From: W2P13-069 sp051876105
Lineage (GTDB): Bacteria > Actinomycetota > Coriobacteriia > Coriobacteriales > QAMH01
Direction: 5' to 3'
Length of the DNA stretch: 8,058 bases
Assembly: GCA_051876105.1 (NCBI GenBank)
Contig: JBJEHN010000041.1
Coordinates: 1 to 8,058, forward strand
This document shows positions 1 through 4,729 of this stretch, piece after piece (the first letter of the stretch is position 1; every line of letters begins with the position of its first letter). Position numbers and translations under genes: made by a program. The notes beneath the pieces were generated by a model, which worked only from the letters and a program-made list of their open reading frames with translations, did not search any database and was not told the origin of the DNA.

Positions 1-2
1 AG

Positions 3-479
3 ACGTTTTACCGTTGCTTCGAGGACAAGTACGCTGCTGCATACTGGTTCCTCGAAGAGGGCGTATGGACCTCCATTCGGCAGATCGGCATCTCCGTGGG
101 CTGGGAGACGGGCCTGCGGCGGGCCTTCGGCTTCATCTCCCGCAACAGGGAGTTCATCAAGAGGCTGTACAACTTCAACGAATTGGGCTGCAAAGAGGAG
201 TCGGCTTTGGCCCGCGACTTGTCCGAGGCGTGCGGAAGGCACTTCGAGGACCAGTACGAGGCATGCACGGGCAATACCCCAGACCAGCTCATCTCCTTTC
301 AGTCACGGGGCTTTGCGCTTCTGCTCGTCTCCATGATCAACAAGTGGGTTCTTGACGGAGAACCCGAGCTTGACGACTTGTTCTTCGAAAGCATGCTCAC
401 CCTTGTGCCGCGTGAGCTGTATCACGCATTGGACATTCCGGATATATGGCTTAAACAGGAGCTGTACCCGTTCTTCTGA
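3..479 (+). CDS. TetR/AcrR-family transcriptional regulator, 5'-truncated by window edge
   Basis: The reading frame is open from the first bases of the window and ends at TGA 477-479, giving 158 visible residues. The visible start, TFYRCFEDKYAAAYW, matches the end of the TetR DNA-binding domain, where the recognition helix is followed by an 'xFYxxFxDKxxL' pattern. The rest is mostly helical ligand-binding domain. TetR proteins are usually about 190-200 residues, so roughly 30-45 N-terminal residues, including most of the helix-turn-helix, lie outside the window. The tail has the feel of the DhaS-like/TetR_C_7 group, but I cannot confirm the subgroup. A GTG at 96 could be mistaken for a start; it is internal, because the TetR signature lies upstream of it. 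The gene points towards the large-subunit gene at 744, 264 bases away, so it may regulate that module. Its ligand is unknown. Confidence 0.8.
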   Translation, partial: TFYRCFEDKYAAAYWFLEEGVWTSIRQIGISVGWETGLRRAFGFISRNREFIKRLYNFNELGCKEESALARDLSEACGRHFEDQYEACTGNTPDQLISFQSRGFALLLVSMINKWVLDGEPELDDLFFESMLTLVPRELYHALDIPDIWLKQELYPFF

Positions 480-488
480 TCGCGGCAA

Positions 489-508
489 GCACAAGCCGGC
501 ACAAGCCG
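489..508. repeat. Perfect tandem duplication of 10 bp
   Basis: GCACAAGCCG occurs twice back to back (489-498 and 499-508), just after the TetR stop codon. Two copies are too few to call a functional repeat; it may be a replication-slippage product. Confidence 0.7.
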
Positions 509-604
509 CTGAATGCGCTGGACACTATCGGCCTGATACACCTCGCATGGAACAAAGGCAGCTTCTTGTCGCATACCTGGCACTCCACGCGCTTTCTGAG
601 GGCT

Positions 605-632
605 TATACAGCACTCGCTTTCTCCTGATAAT
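605..632 (+). promoter_or_regulatory. Candidate sigma70-type promoter for module 1
   Basis: A -10-like GATAAT (627-632, 5 of 6 to consensus) lies 16 bp downstream of a weak -35-like TATACA (605-610, 4 of 6). It stands out as AT-rich in GC-rich surroundings. It would give a leader of about 100 nt before the ATG at 744. This is pattern matching only. Confidence 0.3.
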
Positions 633-733
633 GCAAGGCAGAGAGTTCGCTGGCGAAAAACTCACAAACCGCATTGGAGAACACGCGGCCCGGTACCGCT
701 GGGCATTCGGGGCCGTGTGCGAGGAAAGGTGTG

Positions 734-739
734 AGGAGG
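734..739 (+). promoter_or_regulatory. Ribosome binding site for the module 1 large subunit
   Basis: AGGAGG, part of a longer GAGGAGGA purine run, sits 4 nt before the ATG at 744 and fixes that codon as the start. No other in-frame start nearby has a comparable site. Confidence 0.75.
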
Positions 740-743
740 AACC

Positions 744-3149
744 ATGGAGCTCGAAGACAGCAAAGTGTATTTCGAGAACGACCTCGGCAAGCCATGGCGA
801 TATGAGGAGGACGGCTACACCGTCACCAGGACCTGCATGTGGTCTGCTCCCGGGTGCCACCCGGTGGGCTGCGGCGTCAAGGTGTACGTCAAAGACGGAG
901 TGGTTGAGAAGGTCGAGGGCGACGAGAACCACCCTGTGACGAAGGGACGCCTCTGCGTGCGCTGCTTGGCACTCAAGGACTTTTTGTATCACCCCGACCG
1001 GATCATCTACCCCATGCGCCGCGCGCGCGAGGACCGCGGCCTCGACAAGTGGGAGCGCGTCAGCTGGGATGAGGCCATCGCCACCATCAAGGAGAACTAC
1101 GACCGCATCCGCGCCGAGCATGGCGTCCAGTCCATGGTCGCGTTCATGGGCACGGGCCGTCAGGGCAATATCGGCGCAACGGGCGCGCACCGAGTGCTGG
1201 GTACGCCCAACGGCTGCTACCCTCTCAGCGGCTTCTCGTGCTATGGCCCGCGAGTGTCCATCACCATGGATGTTCTCGGCTCTTCCTACCCGGAGATCGA
1301 CTACGCCGGCGGCCTGCCCGGCGGTTACGACGACCCTATGTACAAGGTGCCTGAAGTGATCATCCAGTGGGGCAAGGAGCCGATCTACTCAAGCCCCGAC
1401 GGCTTCTTCGGGCATGCCGTCATCGACCTCATGAAGCGCGGCGCCAAGCTCGTGAACATCAACCCGCGCATCACGTGGACGGGCAGCCGCGCAGAGATGA
1501 ACATCCGCCTGCGCCCGGGCACGGACGCCGCCCTTGGCATGGCCATGCTCAACGTCATCATCGAGGAGGGCCTCTACGACCACGAGTTCGTTGACCTGTG
1601 GTGCTATGGCTTCGACGAGCTCGCGGAGCGCGTGAGGGAGATGCCCCCGGAAAAGGCGGCCGAGATCTGTGACGTGCCCGCCGAGGACATCTACCGCGTT
1701 GCGCGCCTGTATGCCAACGCCAAGCCCGCCTCCATCGCATGGGGCGTGTCCATCGACCAGAACCCCAACGGGGCCCAGGCCGGGCAGGCTATCTTGGCCC
1801 TCATGGCCATCACGGGCAACATCGACGTCCCCGGCGGCCAGGTGCTCGTCTCCATGAACGGCGGCGACGGGGGCATGCAGGAGGACATCGACTCGGTCGG
1901 CTGGCCGGAGATGTCCGAGGAGCTCAAGAGGACGATCATCGGCGGCGACGAGTTCCCCTTCTACACCGGCGGCCTCAAGATGTCGCAGGCCGACCGCCAG
2001 CTCGACGCCTTGGAGACGGGCAAGCCGTACCCCATCCACCTGTGCTGGTTTGGTGAGACGAACCCCATCGCCCCCACCTGCTCGGCGCAGCCCAAGCGCT
2101 GGTACGACGCCCTGCGCAAGGTCGACTTCAACTTCGCAACCGACACATGGATGACCCCCACCATCATGGGCTGCTGCGACGTCGTCCTCCCGCTCGCCTC
2201 CTCTGTCGAGATGGAGACCATCGTCCCCACGCACTACGGCGGGTCGCCGAACTACGTCGGCGCTCTGAACAAGTGCGTCAAGGTGGGCGAGGCCGTACCC
2301 GAGTGGGAGCTCTACCGCACGCTCGGCCTTGCCCTGAACCCCGAGGCCTGGGAGAAGCGCGAGAAGGACTTCAAGGAGTTCTACGAGACCGCTATGATGC
2401 GCGGCTACGACTTCGACTACGACGAGCTGCAGGAGAAGGTCGTCATCCAGAGGGATGTTGAGTACTACAAGTACAAGACCGGCCATCTGCGCCCTGACGG
2501 GCAGGTCGGCTTCAACACCTCCACCGGCCGCATCCAGCTCTACAGCCCGATGTTCGCGGCTGTCGGCGAGGACCCCTTGCCTTACTTCTTCGAGCCGCCC
2601 ATCTCCAAGGCCAAGACGCCTGAGTTCGCCGAGGAGCACCCGTACACGATGATGACGGGCGCCCGAGAGATCGGGTACTTCCACTCAGAGGGGCGCCAGA
2701 TCGCAAAGCTGCGCGACCTGTGCCCCGACCCCCTGGTCGAGATCAACCCCGAGGACGCCAGGGCAAAGGGGATCCAGAGCGGCGACTGGGTGAGGATCCA
2801 CAACCGCTGGGGCGTCTGCTTCCTCAAGGCGAAGGTCACGCCGGTCATCAAGCCCGGCTACATCGAGGCCCAGCACGGCTGGTGGTTCCCCGAGGAGCAC
2901 GGCGAGGCCCCGCATCTGTTCGGCGTTTGGAAGTCCAACATCAACACGCTCATCCCCCACTCGCGCATGGGCAAGCTCGGCTTTGGAGCACCCTTCCGAA
3001 CGACGCTCGTCGACTTCGAGAAGGCAGAGGCGGAAGACCTGCGCGAAGCCGATGCCTTTGGGCTCGAGACCGAGATGAGCGGGCCGATCCAGCACAAGGA
3101 CAACTTCTTCCGCATCGATGACGAGCAGTGCGATCCCCTGGCTCGATAG
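744..3149 (+). CDS. Molybdopterin (bis-MGD) oxidoreductase large subunit, DMSO reductase superfamily, module 1
   Basis: An 801-residue catalytic subunit predicted to bind Mo- or W-bis-MGD plus one [4Fe-4S] cluster. The N-terminal Fe-S motif is C31-x6-C38-x4-C43-x27-C71, with an extra C74 in GRLCVRC. The pterin domain follows: a likely metal-ligand Cys at C166 in SGFSCYGP, RPGTDAALG at 257-265, and ITGNIDVPGGQ at 356-366. The C-terminal dinucleotide-binding domain carries QHGWWFP at 710-716. There is no twin-arginine signal or membrane segment, so the protein looks cytoplasmic. It is followed after 12 bases by its small Fe-S subunit. Relatives by family include catechol dehydroxylases (Dadh, Hcdh, Cadh, Dodh), pyrogallol-phloroglucinol transhydroxylase and acetylene hydratase. 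The substrate is unknown; reductive dehydroxylation of an aromatic is a guess from family and context. It is a paralog of the gene at 4730 but has a longer, acidic C-terminal tail. Confidence 0.9.
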   Translation: MELEDSKVYFENDLGKPWRYEEDGYTVTRTCMWSAPGCHPVGCGVKVYVKDGVVEKVEGDENHPVTKGRLCVRCLALKDFLYHPDRIIYPMRRAREDRGLDKWERVSWDEAIATIKENYDRIRAEHGVQSMVAFMGTGRQGNIGATGAHRVLGTPNGCYPLSGFSCYGPRVSITMDVLGSSYPEIDYAGGLPGGYDDPMYKVPEVIIQWGKEPIYSSPDGFFGHAVIDLMKRGAKLVNINPRITWTGSRAEMNIRLRPGTDAALGMAMLNVIIEEGLYDHEFVDLWCYGFDELAERVREMPPEKAAEICDVPAEDIYRVARLYANAKPASIAWGVSIDQNPNGAQAGQAILALMAITGNIDVPGGQVLVSMNGGDGGMQEDIDSVGWPEMSEELKRTIIGGDEFPFYTGGLKMSQADRQLDALETGKPYPIHLCWFGETNPIAPTCSAQPKRWYDALRKVDFNFATDTWMTPTIMGCCDVVLPLASSVEMETIVPTHYGGSPNYVGALNKCVKVGEAVPEWELYRTLGLALNPEAWEKREKDFKEFYETAMMRGYDFDYDELQEKVVIQRDVEYYKYKTGHLRPDGQVGFNTSTGRIQLYSPMFAAVGEDPLPYFFEPPISKAKTPEFAEEHPYTMMTGAREIGYFHSEGRQIAKLRDLCPDPLVEINPEDARAKGIQSGDWVRIHNRWGVCFLKAKVTPVIKPGYIEAQHGWWFPEEHGEAPHLFGVWKSNINTLIPHSRMGKLGFGAPFRTTLVDFEKAEAEDLREADAFGLETEMSGPIQHKDNFFRIDDEQCDPLAR

Positions 3150-3153
3150 GAGG
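3148..3153 (+). promoter_or_regulatory. Ribosome binding site that decides the small-subunit start
   Basis: AGGAGG overlaps the TAG stop of the large-subunit gene. It lies 8 nt before the ATG at 3162 but only 2 nt before an in-frame GTG at 3156, so the ATG is the better start. The overlap of stop and ribosome site suggests coupled translation of the two subunits. Confidence 0.75.
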
Positions 3154-3161
3154 GCGTGAAA

Positions 3162-3497
3162 ATGAGTCAATACGGTTTGCTTATAGACTACGGCTACTGC
3201 ACGAACTGCCATTCCTGCGAGGTGGCATGCGAGGAGGCCCACGGCTTCGAGCCCGAGAAGCGCGGGATACGCGTCTTCGAGGACGGTCCCTTCGAGTACG
3301 AGAGGGACAAGTGGAACTGGAACTACATCCCCGTTCCCTCCGATAGGTGCGACCTGTGCTCCGAGCGCGTCGCCAACCATGTGGAGCCCTCCTGCGTCCG
3401 CCACTGCCTTGCCGGCGTCATGAAGTTCGGCAAGATCGACGACCTGGCAGAGGAGCTGAAGAAGCATCCCAAGCAGGTTCTCTGGATGCCGCGTTAG
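3162..3497 (+). CDS. Small iron-sulfur subunit with two [4Fe-4S] clusters, module 1
   Basis: A 111-residue 4Fe-4S dicluster protein, the electron-transfer partner of the preceding large subunit. Eight cysteines form two groups: C13-x2-C16-x2-C19-x3-C23 near the N terminus and C63-x2-C66-x11-C78-x3-C82. In this fold the groups interlock: C13, C16 and C19 pair with C82 for one cluster, and C23 with C63, C66 and C78 for the other. It is much shorter than DmsB/NrfC-type subunits (about 200 residues, four clusters) and than the transhydroxylase small subunit (about 275 residues, three clusters). It resembles only the proximal half of those proteins. There is no transmembrane segment or signal. I use ATG 3162 rather than GTG 3156 because of ribosome-site spacing. 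The gene ends 41 bases before a strong hairpin, so module 1 is probably a two-gene operon. Confidence 0.88.
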   Translation: MSQYGLLIDYGYCTNCHSCEVACEEAHGFEPEKRGIRVFEDGPFEYERDKWNWNYIPVPSDRCDLCSERVANHVEPSCVRHCLAGVMKFGKIDDLAEELKKHPKQVLWMPR

Positions 3498-3537
3498 GGT
3501 AACGCTGGCTGATCCTCGGCCTTCGCAGCCGATGCGC

Positions 3538-3569
3538 CCGCCCCCGGCAGGATGCCCTGCCGGGGGCGG
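3538..3569. terminator. Strong GC hairpin between convergent genes, likely bidirectional terminator
   Basis: A perfect 13-bp stem (3538-3550 with 3557-3569) closes a 6-base loop, GATGCC. It lies between the end of module 1 (3497) and the end of the minus-strand LysR gene (3592), where one structure can serve both transcripts. The plus-strand downstream tract is only TGCTCTTC and there is no T-run on the minus side, so it is not a textbook intrinsic terminator. It may stop transcription weakly or protect 3' ends. Confidence 0.65.
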
Positions 3570-3591
3570 TGCTCTTCAAAACGGCGCCTCC

Positions 3592-4494
3592 CTAGGCCTG
3601 GGAGAGCATCTCGTAGCTGCAGAGCAGGCAGCTCACGAAGTCCTCTATCGCCTCGCAGTGGTGGGACTTCTTCCACACCGCGCCGATCTGGTAGCCGAGG
3701 TCGATGCCCTCGACCGGGACATGGCGGTAGTCGCCGCCGAACTGCCGCTTGAGGTGCTCGCAGGAGGCTATGGCCCAGTCCCTGCTCTCGAACAGCAGGG
3801 GGATGGAGTCGATGTCGTCGATCATGCGGCTCGTCTCGTAGCCGACACCGGCCTCTTCGAGGCGGGCTCTCAGCATGGCCCCGAGGTCGGGCTCGTGCGG
3901 GAAGCTCTCCGGTATGCGGAGCTTGCCGGAGAGCAGCTCGGGCGGGACCTCGTCGCATGAGGCCAGCGCGTTGCCCTTGTCCATCATCATCACGAAGCGG
4001 TCCTGGTAGATGGGGGCGAAGCTGAAGACAGAGGAGCTGCGCTCCCTGGGCCACATGGTGATCCCTACGTCTATCTCGTCGCCCTTGAGGGCCTCGAGGA
4101 TCTGGTTTGGCTGCAGCGAGCGCACGGAGATGGAGGTCCCGGGGCGCTCCCTCCTGAACAGCTTGCAGGCGCCGCTCAGGAACCATCCGGAGGCCCCCTT
4201 GAGGTACCCGACGTCCAGGCTCGCGTTGGCCTTCCCCATCTCGCGCTTGAGGCCCTCGACGATGCCGTCATGGAGGTCGACGAGCTCCCCGGCGTGGTCG
4301 GCCAGGTACTTGCCCATCGCGGTGAGCCTCACAGAGCTCTTGTTGCGCAGGAAGAGCGAGCATCCCAGCTCGCTCTCCAGGTCCATGATGTGGCGGCTCA
4401 GCACCGACTGGCTGGTGAAGAAGTGCTTTGCCGTCTTCGAGAAGTTGAGCTCCTGCGCCAGGTAGAGGAACTCCCTCAGTACGTCGATCTTCAA
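3592..4494 (-). CDS. LysR-family transcriptional regulator
   Basis: A 300-residue protein of normal LysR length. The winged helix-turn-helix fills about residues 1-60: the segment LNFSKTAKHFFTSQSVLSRH (16-35) followed by DLESELG matches the LysR pattern 'xSxTxAAxxLxxSQxxLSxxIxxLExxLG'. An effector-binding domain of the periplasmic-binding-protein type runs from about residue 91 to the end. The start is TTG at 4494; the reading frame extends upstream without any ATG or GTG, and the next internal Met (37) would destroy the DNA-binding domain. A G-rich run 7 nt upstream could act as the ribosome site. The gene is divergent from module 2 and convergent with module 1. LysR proteins usually control the divergent neighbour, so it probably regulates module 2 in response to its substrate or a related compound. 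The effector is unknown. Confidence 0.92.
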   Translation of the reverse strand: MKIDVLREFLYLAQELNFSKTAKHFFTSQSVLSRHIMDLESELGCSLFLRNKSSVRLTAMGKYLADHAGELVDLHDGIVEGLKREMGKANASLDVGYLKGASGWFLSGACKLFRRERPGTSISVRSLQPNQILEALKGDEIDVGITMWPRERSSSVFSFAPIYQDRFVMMMDKGNALASCDEVPPELLSGKLRIPESFPHEPDLGAMLRARLEEAGVGYETSRMIDDIDSIPLLFESRDWAIASCEHLKRQFGGDYRHVPVEGIDLGYQIGAVWKKSHHCEAIEDFVSCLLCSYEMLSQA

Positions 4495-4521
4495 TGAAAC
4501 GCCCCCATGTTCACTAATTCG

Positions 4522-4530
4522 ATTATAGCA
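4522..4530 (-). promoter_or_regulatory. Extended -10 promoter of the LysR gene
   Basis: Read on the minus strand, this is TGCTATAAT, a perfect extended -10 element (TGnTATAAT). No -35 match is found at 15-19 bp, as expected for extended -10 promoters. Transcription would start near 4515, giving a leader of about 20 nt before the TTG. A T-N11-A pattern (4515-4527) overlaps the element and could allow autorepression, but such patterns are common by chance. Confidence 0.6.
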
Positions 4531-4556
4531 TCGGGCATTCTGCGCCCTGGCCTGCG

Positions 4557-4597
4557 CTTATGTCGAAAGGGCATCGCTGTTCGGGTTTGCGCATAAG
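4557..4597. promoter_or_regulatory. Candidate operator: inverted repeat in the LysR/module 2 divergent region
   Basis: CTTATG (4557-4562) and CATAAG (4592-4597) form a 6-bp inverted repeat 29 bp apart. Each half also lies in a near-direct repeat, TGCGCTTATG (4553-4562) and TGCGCATAAG (4588-4597), 8 of 10 identical and 35 bp apart. They lie between the divergent genes, where LysR regulators usually bind. No consensus promoter for module 2 is evident, which would suit an activator-dependent promoter. Confidence 0.35.
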
Positions 4598-4630
4598 GCC
4601 AACCCGGCCGCCTCCCCCACAGTTGGAGGG

Positions 4631-4663
4631 GCGGGGGATGCCGATGCTGTGGGCAGCCCCCGC
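4631..4663 (+). promoter_or_regulatory. GC-rich hairpin, possibly in the module 2 leader
   Basis: GCGGGGG (4631-4637) pairs with CCCCCGC (4657-4663). After one A/G mismatch, TGCC (4639-4642) pairs with GGCA (4652-4655) around a 9-base loop. The stem ends 66 bases before the ATG at 4730, and no T-run follows. Alternative pairings exist, such as 4616-4622 with 4647-4653 and 4611-4615 with 4625-4629, so the region could switch between folds. Function unknown. Confidence 0.4.
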
Positions 4664-4729
4664 GCAGAGCTCCTGGGAGCGCTTTAGGGCCCACGGAGCG
4701 AGGACTACGAGAAACGAGGGAGGACACAG

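Larger units (their letters stand above)
480..743 (+). other. Intergenic region upstream of module 1
   Basis: This 264-base stretch separates the TetR stop from the first large-subunit gene. I see no convincing gene in it. It contains a perfect tandem 10-bp repeat (489-508), a possible sigma70-type promoter (605-632) and a clear Shine-Dalgarno sequence (734-739). There is no strong intrinsic terminator after the TetR gene; a weak 5-bp stem (482-486 with 505-509) lacks a T-run. Readthrough from the regulator into module 1 therefore cannot be excluded. Confidence 0.6.

Noticed and set aside
96..98. GTG at 96 as the start of a short gene ending at 479
   Set aside because: The frame is open to the window edge and the TetR signature lies upstream, so this Val is internal.
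352..939. 195-codon plus-strand open frame bridging the TetR end and the module 1 start
   Set aside because: It overlaps two genes with better evidence in other frames, has Ser/Arg/Thr-rich out-of-frame composition, and no ribosome site or domain.
1389..2684. 431-codon minus-strand open frame opposite module 1
   Set aside because: Antisense shadow with the same Val/Leu/Ala/Asp bias and no domain; it owes its length to the high GC at third positions.
3156..3161. GTG at 3156 as the start of the module 1 small subunit
   Set aside because: It lies only 2 nt from the AGGAGG site. ATG 3162 has 8-nt spacing and aligns with the paralog's N terminus.
4491..4727. 78-codon minus-strand open frame in the divergent control region
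   Set aside because: It overlaps the promoter and hairpin region, has no domain and ends inside the LysR start; composition looks like translated non-coding DNA.
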